64,000 nucleotides of DNA, taken from Budorcas taxicolor. Lineage: Eukaryota; Chordata; Mammalia; Artiodactyla; Bovidae. Below the pieces are notes generated by a model. That model saw only the letters and a list, made by a program, of their open reading frames with translations, had not been told where the DNA came from and did no database searches. Below are positions 25,801-40,800 of this stretch, one piece after another. A program made the translations under genes and the position numbers. Location: contig NC_068912.1 in the NCBI RefSeq assembly GCF_023091745.1, positions 100,867,567 through 100,931,566 of the forward strand, written 5' to 3'. Position 1 is the stretch's first letter, and each line of letters opens with the position of its first letter.

Positions 25801-28800
25801 GGGCATGGGGTTGGTAGAGGAAGTAGGGGACCTCCTCAGTTACTGCCTTTATATTAAGCTCAGGAAACTAAAGATCACATTCTTAGATGCTGGGAATTTG
25901 GAGTGTTAAGAGGGCACCACAGTTAAGGGGGACTGTTGTGTTTAGTGTGATTATTCTCTTCCCTAACTTACTCTCTTTACAAAGCTAATATGGGTTACTT
26001 TGCCCCCTAGGCAAGGATGTTATAGAAGGACTTCAATTGTATGATGTGGAGTTTAGCATGGACTGCCTTTCAGGTCTATCCCACCATATTATATTGTTAT
26101 TCCATACCCTTGGGCATTGTTTTTTTCATGAGCATCTTTGAAAAAATTGTTGATCCATCCATGAAATCAGGAAGGAGAATGTACCTATGTTGATACTGAC
26201 TAACTTATCCTGTACATAATTTCTTAGAAATACTTTTCTGGGAATACGTAAAAGATAAGGAGACATTCATGAAGATTAGAGAAAAGAATGTTAAAAATTT
26301 GAGAGATAGAGGCTGGATCATACAGAGCCTTATAGACCATGGTGAAGATTTTGAATTTTATTTTAAATACAGCAGGAAGCAATTGAAAGATTTTAGATAA
26401 GAGAGCTGTAGGATGCAATTTGCATTAAAAAATAGCACTTTGGCTGCTGTGGAGAATAGATTGTAGAGGGACAAAAGTGAGGACTAGGAGACCAGTGGGG
26501 AGAAACACGGATTATATGAGAGAATGTGGGTAGCTTGAACTGGAGTGGTATCTGTGAAGATTTTTAAAGGTCTTTTTTAGAAATAGAAACACAAGGTCTT
26601 GCGACTTTGATAAGAAAAAGAGTAAGGAATCAAATGAGGCCCATTTTCTAGGTGAGTGGTTGTTTCATTTACTGAGATTTGGAAAATTTGCAGAATGCTG
26701 ATGGAATGCCTACTCAGCCATGTATGTATTACCTGAGATTTTTTTTTTTTAGCATAACACTTAATCAGAATAGTCTGTTTGCTGTGGAAGACCAGACTCA
26801 GCCTTTGAGCTTTTTAAGAATAACACATCACTGCATCTTAAAGCCCTTCCGTGGACAAGACCTTTTTGGTCTAAGCTCTAAAGACTGAGGTAGCTGATGA
26901 GAGTAGATTCATGGAGAGTGTAGAAGGGATCTCTATATGTAGATAAATGGTTGGAGATGCTTAATTTGTTCATTAATTCAATTCCCTTTTATTGAGGCTT
27001 ACACTGATCTAGCAATGGCATTGAATCTCAGTGAACTCAAGAAGTGAAGTTAATTGTGCATTAGAACCTTCTGAATTTATTTGGAAAAGTATTCAGAATT
27101 CAGCACCTTGGTCATTCTCTACTTTTAGCTATTTAGGAAAATTTCTTAGAATTTAGCACCCCCAAAATCCCTTTGAGTGATATAATATCCCAGATCTGCT
27201 GCTTTGTTTGAATTGAGAGTTGGCCTTAGACTAGCGTTAGCTGCTTCTCAGAGAGTCCAGTGACTGATAGAGAAAAGATAATTTGGAACATGTTGATAGA
27301 AAAAAATCTAGACTTAACTTCACTCAAGATTAATCATCTCATTTCTCTCATTTCCTTTCTCATTTTTCCTGTGTAGCTTGCAGGATCTTAGTTCCCCGAC
27401 CAGGGATCGAACCTGTGCCCCTGCAGTGGAAGCATGGCATCCTAACCACCAGACCACCCAGGAATTCTCTACTCTGTCATTACAGAGGGCACATAATTCC
27501 AACATTTGAGATGGTCTGAAACCCAAGAAAAGGCTCTCTGTCTTTCTTTACAGCTGTAGATACTTACGTATATATGCGTGCTCAGTCACTGTCATGTCTG
27601 ACTCTTTGTGACCCCATGGACTATAGCCCACCAGGCTCCTCTGTCCATGGGGTTATTCAGGCAAGAATACTAGAGTGGGTTGCCATTTCCTCTTCCAGGG
27701 GATCTTCCTGACCCAAGGATCAAACCTGTGTCTCCTGTATTAGCAGGTGGATTCTTTACCACGGAGCCACCTGGGAAGTTCACTATGTATACACCAGACC
27801 TTAAATCTGTTTTCTCTGCAGTTGAACCAAAACTGGCTGACTCCTCTTTGCCCGCCCCTTCTTTCGATAACTCCAGCTAGTCTTTGTGAATTTTTGTGAT
27901 CTTGCAGGTAATTAGTTACCTATTTAACCCTTAGCCTTTAGAGGAGAATTCTCCCTGCACTTGGAGTGATTGTTGAGTTGGGAAGCTGTTTTCTACATAG
28001 CAGATTGGAAACCTTTCATCCCTTTTTGCCTCTCTACCTACCATTTGCCACTAGAAGATACCATTTGGGCTTATAGTTTGCCTCTAAACTTTGCTTGACT
28101 TTTTCCTTATCCATAGGTCAAGTTGTATGTTGATATGGACAGAAGAGGTGGAAGAAATGATTGGCTCATTTGATGATAGAGTCTCTCCCCCCCCCCCCAC
28201 CTTTTTTTTTAATTGGAGGATAATTGCTTTACAGAATTTTGTGGTTTTCTGTCAAACATTAACAAGAATCAGCCTTAGGGACACCTATGTCCCCTCTCTC
28301 CCAAACCTCCCTCCCATCTCCCTCCCATCCCACCCTTCTAGATTGTCACAGAGCCCCTGTTTGAGTTCCCTGAGCCATACAGCAAATTTCCATTGGCTAT
28401 CTATTTTACGTATGGCAATGTAAGTTTCCATGTTGTAGTTTCCTTTGATATAAATCATCTTAATTAGAAACTTAAACCTCTTTTGGTTTCCATTTTCACT
28501 TTGTCCACTGTCAAGCCCTTACTCCTGAGATCTGGTGAAGGGGGAAGCAGGGTCTGTTGTCTTCCTTAACAGATTGCTTTGTTCACTGTGAGTTCAATCA
28601 CAAGGTGAATGTCAGAGGTTCTTGTCTGAATCTGGAAAATGTGAGGTTGTAGTAGATATGGGGTAGCAAGTTGGAGGGAAGAATGCTTTTATTTATTTTT
28701 TAAAATTTGAATTAAAAAAATTTTTTATTGAAGTATAGAAGAAAGCTTTCAAACATGACCTTAATAACTGTGTCGCTGGTGAAGATATCATGGAGGTGGG

Positions 28801-31800
28801 GATGGGAAAGCAGACTGGATAGAGCAGTCTGGAGACCTAGGCTGATCTTAAATCATGTCTGAGACCATTGATTGCTAGTAGAGTGTTATGGGGCAAATAA
28901 AATAGTCTTAGTGTTATCTTAGTTCATTTCTTTGAGAAGATTAGTTTTACAGATTTATCTTTTAATGTTTACTTTATTTAAACAAATTTGATTTTGATTA
29001 TGAGATGTTTACAGTAAGAGTTAAAGATCTGTGGGAGAAGTTTAGCCATACTTTTTGAATCTTGTGGGTAAACAGTCATTTTGATGTTTATAGTAGTTTA
29101 TGTGCGTAGAAAAACACTCGTACTGCTTCAGGTGCATTAAACAAACATGTTCTTAAAGTGGTGAGTGGGCTATACTTAGTGTCTGCAGGAAGTATGAGGA
29201 AAAAGTGAGTGGTATCTTTATGGCCTCTTCTAACTTGGCTTTTTCAGCTACTGATAAAAGAAATGCCCTCTCTAATTTTCAAAAAGAGATCTTAGATATA
29301 TTTTTAAGTCCATGTGATTCTGATCACATTAAGGAGTCTACGGATAGACTGATCAAAAGATCCTCAGAATTTCCTTCCACTGAGTGGCCAGACAGGCTGT
29401 TTTGTATTTTGCTTTGTATTTATTGCTACCATAGTATCTGCCATATAGTGCATGCGTGCTAAGTCGCTTCAGTTGTGTCGACTCTTTGCGATCCCACGGA
29501 CCTTAGCCCACCAGGCTCTTCTGTCCGTGGATTCTCCAGACAAGAATACTGGAGCAGGTTGCTATGCCCTTCTCCAGGGGATCTTCCCAATCCACATCTC
29601 TTATGTCTCCTGCAGTGGCAGGCAGGTTCTTTACCACTAGTGCCATCTGAGAAGCCTTCAAGTAGGCGTTATTAAATGTTTGTTTTGCGTGATATTTATC
29701 AGAAAATTCCTTTAAAAGCACATCTCTCTTTTTGATCTTAAATTACAGTAATGACAGAAATGGGAGGGCTTCTAATAAAAGAGGGAACTTACTTAAAACT
29801 TGCCTCTATTATTTAAATGTACTTAATCATTCATTTATTAATTCAGTGATTTATTATTTACCTTACTGGATACTAGACTTAGAAACTTGAGAAAGATCTG
29901 GTCCCTGTCATCAAAGTTATAGTACAATATGATAAACAATGGTAGAAATATATACAGGGGGCCCAAGAGGCACAAAGGATGGGATAGGGTATCAGGAAAT
30001 GCTTTCCAATATAAGCGACTCAAGTTGGGTTTAGACGGATGAATAAGAATTAGCAAAGCTATGAAGGGGGAGAAGAGTATTCTGCATAGTAATTAAGCAT
30101 ATATGAAGGCAGAGAGAGTTCAACATTTAAATATTCTGAAATACATCTTGGGTTCCCTTTCTCTTTGACTCAGTTCATTACTGCTGCCTGCTTGAGTCAC
30201 GCAGGTCCCAGTGGACCTCCTGGAGTGGAGGCTGAACCGTGGCAAACTCAGGCTTTGGCAGATGTGTGGATGTGCACTTGTGTGGTGGCTGTGGAACCTC
30301 GGGCTGAGAACAGGGGGCTCCTTTAGAGCATGAGCCTCCCACAGGGCGCTCTTGGGATGCCTGTCCCGGAATTACCCAGGGCAGTAACAAAGCTTTCTTT
30401 TCTTCTTTAAACCAAGCCAGCAGGATGGGATGTCTGCTAGCCTTTGTGTTTGGAGCCAACCAACAAACATACAGTGACCAGCACAATGGCATTGTTGGGC
30501 TTCAGTGAAAAGTAGGTCGGGGCCCAGGCCCTCCTCTGCAGAGGGCCCATCCAAAGAACAGAGGTTGGACAAGCCTCTGCTTTGGCTGTTTGGTATTGAT
30601 GCTGGTTTCTGATGGGCTTTCTGACTTACTTTTGGTGTGTAACATTGTAGGATTTCTTCCCATTGTTTCTATCAACACCTCTATTTGGAATCTCTGAGTT
30701 GCCTTTGACTCTTTTCCCTTAGTTCTCATATCTACCACTCAGTTGCTAAATCCTTTAGATTCTACCTCTGTTTAGTCTAACTCTAGACTGCTTTTTCATG
30801 CCTTTAATAGCACTATAAGTCAGGTGTTTGGTCATCTCTCATCTGGGCTGATGCAGTGGCCTTTAAACCTCCGTTCTAGGTCCTTCTCTCTCCTGTTAAC
30901 ACCATGAGCTTTCTAAAATGTAGTTTCAGTCATGTATTAGTTTCCTAGGATTGCCATAACAAAGCACCACAAAGTGAGTGGCTTATGATGATACAAGTTT
31001 ATTCTCTCATAGTTCTGAAAGCTTGAAGTCTGAAATCAAAGTGTTGGCAGGGTCTTGCTCTCTCTGAAGGCCCTAAAGGAAGAAGAGCCTTGCCTCTTCA
31101 TGGTTTCTCTTGGTGTTCCTTAGCTTATAGACAAATCACTCAGATCTTTGCCTCCACTGTAACCTGACATTCTCCTTGTTTGTCTGTGTCTCCTCTCCTC
31201 TTTTTGTTAAGATATTAGATTAAGGATCCATCCTACTCCAGAAGGACCTTATCTTTACTTGATTACATCTGCCAAAGACCTTATTTTCAAATAAGGTCAC
31301 ATTCACAGATAATCAATTCATTGAATCTTCATAAGTCTATGGGTTAGGTTCTATTATTATTCCCATTTTATAGATGAATGTTAAAGAGTAACCAACCCAG
31401 GTCACACAGCTAGTCAGAGGTGAGATTCAATCAGAAGCAGCCTAACTCTGCAGTATGCGGGCTTCACCACTATATTGCACTGCCTGGCTTCACTGTTTAA
31501 CTTCATTCTTCTTCCCTGCTTATGCTTCATGCAGGGAAAGAAAATAAAGAGGAATAACTACTAATTGCTGCACTTGGTGTTCCTTTTGTATAAAATGTCT
31601 TTATTACTCCCAACCCTGCATATGGGCTTCCAGGAAATAGAACTGAATCCTCAATGGGTGATGAGCCAGGCCTAGTGGGAAAAGGTATTCCAGGTAATGG
31701 GGCCAGCAATGTGCACAAATGTGCAAGTAAGCAGGGATCAGACCCTTATAAACAGGAGTGAAAGACTTGGTATGACATGCTAAGGATTGTGGATTTTATC

Positions 31801-34800
31801 CTAAGAGTAATAGGGCATCAGTGAATAATTTTAAAAGGGGAATGACTTAAAGTTGGCATTTAGAAGGTTAATCTTGGATATATTAAGGAAAATGGATTGG
31901 AAGGAGGGCTAACTCTATTCAAGATGTAAGGAAAAGAAAAGAAGACTACTTCGAAAGTTAGTAGAGTAACCCAGGGGAGGAATAATGATAAGATATTAAT
32001 AGTGGAAAGAATGAGTTGTATACTTTGAGCTAAGCTAAGCATGTGCTAGACATGTTAATACTTTGTATATCTTATCTCTCTTTATTTTTCCCTGCCTTTG
32101 ATTAAACACCAAATCACTTTGGTTCTGCCTCTGAGATGTCTCTAGATATTAACCTCTTTTCTATTCTCGCTCCCAGTCTTTTTCAGGCCTTTGTTGCTTC
32201 TCACTTGGATTCCAGAAGCCTCCTAACTCTTTTCCCAGCCTCAATTCCTGACCGTTCTGTACCGTTTTTACATTACTGTTAGAATGATATTTCTAAAGCA
32301 CATCTGGTCATTGTCCTGGGTGAAAAAAATTATTGATTTTTGTGTCATCTCTACTAGACTGTGAACTAAGGGCAGAGATTGGCCCTGCTTAGTTTTGTGT
32401 TTTCACATAGTAGGTTTTCAGTATTTCTATAGGTGTACGGTTAGAGGTGGGTGGATCTTCCTCGGGACAACCCCTCTAGTTAGGTGGCAGCAAATGATGT
32501 CTGTTAGTGGAATGGCAGCACACTCATCTGCCTTAGGTAAGTGCCCTAGCTCTAGGCTTTTTGGGTAGATTTTTCACAAAGGAATAATAATTCTTAGAGT
32601 TGATATTTTCTTTAGCACCTCACTGAATATGCCTTTGAACTACTATTCACAGATAAGTTTGTTTGATTATAGATATTACTACTTTGATAATTCAGAGTTA
32701 AGAAAGGTTAACCATTTTTTCTTGTTCTTCTGACTGGTTATGATTGGATGAGGTTATGATTAGAATCAGCAGGAATCTAGAACAGGAGTCCTGGGTGTAG
32801 TGCATGTTACCTCAGGGAGAGGTATGTATTGCCTAGTCCTGCTTCAGAATATTCTTTGTATGTACAAGTTTATGTGTCTGTCTATGTCTGAGTGGTACCA
32901 TCAGACTCTACAGGGGATATATGGAAAGAGCCATTCTCAGCCTTTTAGGATCCAACTCAGATATTACTTTTTCTCTGAAACTTTCCAAACTCTTCAATAT
33001 CTACTTTTATACCCCAAGCATTTACTTCTGCTAAAAGGTTACTAGTATTATTTGTTTACCAGTGTGTCTTTCATGAACATCTTTATGGTATAAACTGAGT
33101 ATTTATATACCCACATTTACTGTGTGGATGGGACTCTTGTAATCACTGGGGGATACAATGTTGATGTAAATGGACAAGTTCTTACTCTCATATGGGGGTG
33201 GTAGGAAGGGGAGGAGTGCTTAATAAGTATTTGGAGAAATAAGCTGATATTCCTGAGTGGTGAACTGAGTGTGTGCTTACCTGTTCCTTTGATAATTTTC
33301 TAGAGTGTGGCTTATGATTTTTTACATACATAGTAATATTGTTCAGTCACCAACACATATTTGTCTATTCAGTGCCTTTTAAGAAAAAAGTCTTTAATGA
33401 AATCAAGTATCACACAAATGAAATGGCAGAAACTCTTAACATTTTATTAAACCATGAGGAGGAGAAGCAGGTTTTGGTGTAGGTGAACTTGGGGAACAGT
33501 CACTTAGAGGTATTAAGTCCCTCTGACACATTTGATCGGCTGATATTATAGTTTTCTGAACTTGAAAGTTAAAAAGAGCAACAATAAAAATTATAAAATC
33601 TTCTCTCTCTGGTAGGTATTTAAATGTTTTGCCAGTGCCTTCAGTTGGTTTGTAGAGCTCCCAAGGGAGTGGTCTGGAAGAAAATGAAAGCAAAGCGGCT
33701 GTTATCCCCAGCCCAGAAAGCTGAATGTGTGGGGACGGTTGTTCTTGTCTCTGCTTCCCACAGAGGGATTTGTTCAGAGCACACACCAGCTGAGTCTGCA
33801 TGTGGTGTTGCTTATGGGGAAGTGGATATTCCGACTAATGGGCACACAGAGTGTGTAGCAACTTAGAAATCTTCCTTGTTGGCAGATCTCAAACTTCCTT
33901 TCCTCATACATGCGAAGGTCTTGAGACAGGGAGAAGTTGTGGTTTCTGAGAGCCCCAGAGGTTTATCAGCCCCACCGAAGTATTCACTGAAGGCAGGCAA
34001 GAGAAATGGGTTGTAACAGTAAACTCCATTTGATTTCCTTCTCTGGTCCTGGGTTTGTGCTTTTTTTCCATCTTGTCTGGAAAAGTCAGAGCCTAATAGC
34101 TAGTGTGATTCCTCACCTTGTCTCACCTCTCTCCTCTGCTCTCCACCCTGTGGCTTGGTCTGTGGATTTCTCAGACTTTCATAGACGTGGTGGGACAGAG
34201 TAAACATGCGTTTGTCTGAACCAAGAGTCCTGGCTTACCCTGGCCCACAGAGAGTACACATACAGGCTTTTTACCTGTCTTTTCTGCCTGGCCCTCAGTG
34301 GGAAACCTGAGTAGCTGCTGAAGTCAAGCCTTCCATGTCACACTGTCATGGTGCCAAACAAGTGGACTACAACCTTGTCATACCTTTTTTACTCTCAGAG
34401 CTAGAGAAATTTGTCTACATGATTAGCTGTCAGCTTCATTGCCCTTCTATAGCTTGGAATTTGCAAGTTCACTTTCCTTTTAGCAAATGGGCACCTCAGA
34501 TGTGAACCGTGAACAAATTCAACTAGAGTGAAGAGGCTAAGGTGCTATGCTAATGCCGTCATTATGCTTTGTTTTGAGATTTCCAAAGGTGGATTATCAA
34601 ACAAGATGAAGCAGATCAACAGGTTTCCCTTTTGAGAAATTTGGCGTATTTTTTAGCCATTCTCTCTGCCTTGCCAAACCTGATCTACTTCATCCAAGGA
34701 TCTGAAATGCTGCCTCATGCTGCCCCCAACTGGTTCGTTTTGGTACTCATGTTACCACATCAGAGAATCTACAATTATATGAAACTTCTATTATTTTTTT

Positions 34801-37800
34801 TCTTAGCACTTTCATGTATTTGTATTCAGTTCTTATAATAACATCATGAGGTATATGGATCATGGATTATCATACCTATTGTATAGATGGGAAAACAGAA
34901 GGAAAGCCTCATTAGTTGATTTGTCCAAAGTAAAATGGCTGTTTAGAGGCAGAGTTGGACTAAAATTCAGATTTCTTGTCTTCTCTCCCATTAGGCTCCC
35001 TAGTCTTTTGTAAAACCAATATCACCCCCCACTCCGAAAAGGTATGAGGTGCTTATTTTTAGGCTTAGAGGAATTTGCCCCTTTTTCTTCCTTGGAAGGA
35101 GGAGGGAAATAATACATCATGTGAGGTTTGAGTAAATTCATGAATTTAATTAGCGAAAAATTTTGAGCTCCTCTTCTACATGAGGCTCCCTGGTCCAGGT
35201 GCCACGGCCTCTATTCTCCAATTTAATACAGGGGTAGAGCGTGAACTCTGGAGCCAGACTGCCTGAGTTTGAACCCTGGCTCTGCTGCTTAATAACTGGG
35301 TAACCTTGAGCAGGTTGCTAAACCTCCAAATACCTCTTGTGAAATGAGAATAATAGAACACTTAGCTTAGGGTTTTGTGAAGATTAAATGATGTAATTAA
35401 TGGTAAGTCCTCAGAGTAGTGCCTAGCACAAAGTAAGCACCAACTAATAGCAGCTGCTGCTGCTATTGTTGTTGTTATTGTTATCTCTGTATGAATAGTC
35501 TTATTTGCTCTTTTAAAACAAAACAAAACAAAACAAAGCAGCTCTTTGTGGGTATGAATGAAGAGGAACTAAAAAGCCTGTTGATGAAAGTGAAAGAGGA
35601 GAGTGAAAAAGTTGGCTTAAAGCTCAACATTCGGAAAACGAAGATCATGGCATCTGGTCCCATCACTTCATGGGAAATAGATGGGGAAACAGTGGAAACA
35701 GTGTCAGACTACTTTTTTGGGCTCCGAAATCACTGCAGATGGTGACTGCAGCCATGAAATTAAAAGACGCTTACTCCTTGGAAGAAAAGTTATGACCACC
35801 CTAGATAGCATATTCAAAAGCAGAGACATTACTTTGCCAACAAAGGTCCGTCTAGTCAAGACTGTGGTTTTTCCAGTGGTCATGTATGGATGTGAGAGTT
35901 GGACTGTGAAGAAAGCTTAGTGCCAAAGAATTGATGCTTTTGAACTGTGGTGTTGGAGAAGACTCTTGAGAGTCCCTTGGACTGCAAGGAGATCCAACCA
36001 GTCCATTCAGAAGGAGATCAGCCCTGGGATTTCTTTGGAAGGAATGATGCTAAAGCTGAAACTCCAGTACCTTGGCTACCTCATGCGAAGAGTTGACTCA
36101 TTGGAAAAAACTCTGATGCTGGGAGGGATTGGGGGCAGGAGGAGAAGGGGACGACAGAGGATGAGATGGCTGGATGGCATCACTGACTCGATGGATGTGA
36201 ATTTGAGTGAACTCTGGGAGTTGGTGATGGACAGGGAGGCCTGGCGTGCTGCGATTCATGGGGTCACAAAGAGTCGGACACGACTGAGCGACTGAACTGA
36301 ACTGAGGAACGACAGACGGCCAGATTTCTTGAACGAGTATATCTTCACGTAGTTTCCACTTAGCTTTGTCTCCTACTCACTCCTCAATTCACTTTGGTCT
36401 TATTCTGGTCTTAACCACTTTACTGAAACTGCTCTAGCCATGGTTGCCAGCGACTTCTTATTTATTTATCTGGCTGCATTGGGTCTTGCACGCAGCATCT
36501 TCTGTTATGACGCATGGGCTTCTCTCTGGTTGTGTCCCATGGGCTCCGGAGTGTGGGCTCAGCAGTTGAGGCAGAGCATGTGGGATTTTCAGCTCCCAGA
36601 CCAGGGATTAAACCCTCATCCCTTGCACTGGAAGGCAGATTCTTAATTACTGGACCACCAGGCAAATCCTGCCGGTGACTTGTTAGAGGCAAATTCAGTA
36701 GACACTTTTCAGGCTCATCTTACTTGAGCTGTAGCATTTTGATACTTTGGTCATTTTCTCTTTTGGAATGTTCTCCTTCTTTGGCTTCTGTGGTGACATT
36801 CTTGCTTGGTGGTTCTTCCTCTGCCTGCTTCTGTAAATGTTCCAGTTGTTTGGGATTCTGTTAATTTCCCACCTTACATGTTAAACCCTGGGCAATTCCA
36901 TACATTCCTTAGCCTCAGTGACTACTTCAGCTCAATGTCATTGTCTCCTAAATGTTAGTCTCTAGCCCAGATTTTGCTCCCAAACTTTAAACTGACTTGG
37001 TATAGGGTATCTCCATATGTCCTTAAGCCCAGCATGTCTTAGTTGTACTCCCTGTGTTTTAACATTGCCTCTTCTAAAAACCTCCTCTCCCTATATTCTG
37101 GATATTTAATAATGGCACACAGGGGCCAATAGCCTGCAGTCCACCTAGGAACTTTTCGTTGTTCTCATCCTCCTCATCAAGGCATTCATCAAGTTTTTTT
37201 GACTTTGCCGTCTAAACTCTTGAATCTTGCTCTGTTCCAGTGCCTCTACTGTTGCCTTAACTCAGGCATTCTTCCTTCACCAGGATTATTGCAATAATTT
37301 CCTAACCTATTTTCCCTTCTCCATATACTCCACTCTAATCCATCCATCATACCATTGCTGAAATAATCTTTTCCTTAAAAAAGCAAGTATGAACATGTTG
37401 CTCTTTGGCTTGAAAGGCTTCTTTTGTTCCCCATAGACAGGATAAAGTCCATATACTTTAGCAAAGATATGAGCCTCACCTCTCATGTACTCTGGCCACA
37501 CTGAGTAAATTAGTTTTCCGAATACTCCATACTCTTAACCTGTAGCTTTATGTCTGCTGCTCCCTCTGTGTGGACTTTCTTTCCTGCTCCCCCAAGTCAT
37601 CCTTTGAACTCCTCAGTTCCTTTGTGCAGCTTTCCCTGACATGCCTAGATTGAGTCTGTACCTTTACCCTTTGTGCTGTCACACCTATACAAAGCTATCT
37701 TTTAGCATTTACTACATGATATTGTTTGTCTATATCTCTTAATAGATTGTGATCTCAAAGGAAGGTGCAGCATCTACCATAGTGCCCAGATGCAGAATAA

Positions 37801-40800
37801 CTGCTCAGTAACTTAAAAAAAACACAACACTCTGTCTTCTAGGTGTTTACCCTCTAGTAGTTTTACCCCCACCCTAAACGTTGCTGACAAATGGTAGCTG
37901 GGTTTTCCTTCTGTTTTGCAGTATATCAACTCTGGAAACCTGGAACAGTTGCTAGACAGTAACCTGCATTTGCCCTGGACTGTGAGGGTGAAACTGGCTT
38001 ATGACATAGCAGTGGGCCTCAGCTACCTTCACTTCAAAGGCATTTTCCATCGGGACCTCACCTCCAAGGTACGAAGGCTTTACTTGGACAACTCTCTGAG
38101 ACACTATCTCCCACTTACCAAGAAAACTGCATTAAGAAACCAGTCATTAATGAACTTTGGAATGTTGGAGATCTCTTATAAATTCAACATTTAATCATGG
38201 AAGATACAGCTTATTACTGTGTATAGCTAGTCCTTAGAAAGCCAAACTTGGCTCACAGCAGGTTCCTTTCATTGTTGAGTCCATCAGCACATACATCTTG
38301 AGAACCTTTATTCTTGGTTTCACTCACTACTGAATGTATGTTGCAGGAGTAGATGGCACGAGAACACGTAAGAGATTCTTGCCCTTTAGGGGTGACAGCA
38401 GTCAAGGCCGTGTGGGAACCTGCCTCTTTGTATTCTCTCCCATGGTCTCCAGCAGGGGTTCTGTGATTTTTAGTCACTTGAGTACAGGTTTTAGAGGCCA
38501 TAATGTACTGACCCATTTTCTTTCTGTGTGATTGAGTTTCTGCCATCCTGCCAGTTCCTCTTTTGCATCAGCTGGTCTCTGTAGTATTCTCTTGCTGTCC
38601 AAATTGCTGTGTGACCAGGTTAGAAAAGAGTTGCTTTTAGAGGAAGTTGGCTATACTACAAGGCAGACACCTCAGGGCCAAGTAGCACAGGATACCACAT
38701 GACAAGGCTTATATAAATAGTACTGTTTGTACTACTATATATAAAAAATAGATAACCAATAAGGACCTACTATATAGCACAGTAATTCTACTCAGTACTC
38801 TGTAATGACCCATATGGGAAAAGAATCTCAAAAAGAGTGGAGATATATATATATCTGATTCAGTTTGCTGTACAGCAGAAAGTAACATAACATTGTAAAT
38901 ATATGCCAATAAAAATTTTTTTTAAATAGTACTGTTGGACCATTGATACGGGAACTGTAAATCATCTAATATAACTTGTGTTCAGAAGCTGAATTAAAAG
39001 TCTCCTAGGGAGCTATATGAGGCTTCCCAGGAGACTCAGTGGTAAAGAATCTGCCGGCCAATGTGGGGGATGCAGGAGACATGGGTTCGATCTCTGGGTT
39101 GGGAAGGTCCCCTAGAGGAGGAAATGGCAACCCACTCCAACATTCTTGCCTGGAAAATCCCGTGGACAGAAGAGCCTGGTGGGCTACAGTCCATGGGGTC
39201 ACAAAGAGTCGGACACAACTAAGCAACTGAGCACACACACATGCATGCAGGGGAGGTGTGTGGAAGTTTTATACCCATCCAAGAACAGCGGTCACTTCAT
39301 TCTGCACCCTCAACACATGCATATGCACATGCATATACATATTCACGCAGCTCTTATGTCATGGATGAGGGGGTAAGGAAACCTGTTACAGGAAAAAGTT
39401 TGCAAAGGGAACAAAAGCAGGCTGTGCTCTCAGAGCCAATAGACCTAGAGCAGTGAGTCCCTGGCTACCTCCCATTAGAATGGTTCTGGTGTTCTAAACA
39501 GCAGTACTGTCCCCAAGGGACCCTGGCCATTGGTTTGTGACTACTACACAGAAAATAGCTTTAAGTAGTGCTCGTAGGGCTCTAGGTGTGGCAGTGCCAT
39601 TTGTAGATTGGTGGAATCTGGTGACCAGCTGAGACCTGGTTGTGAGAAGTCCTTTATCTTCATTGGTATAAGCAAGAGCTAGACAGCTGGGAGCTGGAAG
39701 GTAGTATCTTATCCCTTCATCAGCCTTTTCCCTTTCCTTAGAATGTTTTAGAAAGTCAAGACTTAGAAAACTGCACCTGTTCCTGGCAGATGGGTTGGGT
39801 TGTATCAACTTAGATACTGTCTCAAGTTGATGGCATACTCTTACCTTGGGCATGCAACTAAAATCAAATTGTTGCTTTCTACTCAGAGAGTATCATGTCT
39901 TCTAACTGGAGGGAGGTCATGATCAGTTATTTATCAATCACACAGATATTTCCTACACACCCACATGAGTGTCTTCTGTGCCTGGCACCATGCATGAAGG
40001 AATATTCAAGAAAGATAATTTCTGACCAGAGATAGTCTGTTGGCAGATAACTGAAGAAAAGTTCATCAGTTCAGTTCAGTCGCTCAGTCGTGTCCGACTC
40101 TTTGTGACCCCGTGAATCGCAGCACTCTAGGCCTCCCTGTCCATCACCAACTCCCAGAGTTCACTCAGACTCACGTCCATCGAGTCAGTGATGCCATCCA
40201 GCCATCTCATCCTCTGTCGCCCCCTTCTCCTCCTGCCCCCAATCCCTCCCAGCATCAGAGTCTTTTCCAATAAGTCAACTCTTCCCATGAGGTGGCCAAA
40301 GTACTGGAGTTTCAGCTTCAGCATCATTCCCTCCAAAGAAATCCCAGGGCTGATCTCCTTCAGAATGGACTGGTTGGATCTCCTTGCAGAAAAGTTCATA
40401 GCATTTTATAATTGAGTGTTTAGCTATAGATTATGTATTTTCAGCGAAAAAAAAATCAGTAGACTAGGGTACCTAGGTTTTCTGGAGGAACTCATCATAT
40501 TCCATTCTGTGCCCCCAAAATATTTTATCCCATTGTGCTAGTATGGTTCTGTCTGGGTTTGTCATATTGTATGTATTGTAAAAATGACTACCCTTTTTGG
40601 ATCTTTAGGGTAAGACCACTGTCCTTTGGTTTTCCTAGTTGATGGTGGGTGTTCCCATGTCAGCTGGCTTGTGATGAGAAACTAGGAATTTAGGAGAAAT
40701 AATTCTCTGGTATTACTGGGTGTACTTTCTTGGATCTGAACTTTAGGTGGTGGTGAGAACAAATGACTTTGCAACTGGAAGACAGGCTGGGAACTACACT

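Larger units (their letters stand above)
10889..37921 (+). other. TESK2: TESK2 27-kb intron
   Basis: The two flanking exons join directly in phase, so no TESK2 coding exon is missing here. The intron is a mosaic of retroposons listed separately. Unassigned stretches include 11200-13690, 14480-15280, 15490-16860, 18320-18890, 19070-20010, 28450-29440, 29660-30930 and 32450-34810. Short ORFs in them show no recognisable family. Confidence 0.85.

Noticed and set aside
30178..30560. GC-richer stretch with overlapping ORFs as a possible exon
   Set aside because: No splice sites in a consistent frame and no recognised protein; it may be conserved non-coding DNA, but that cannot be judged from one sequence.
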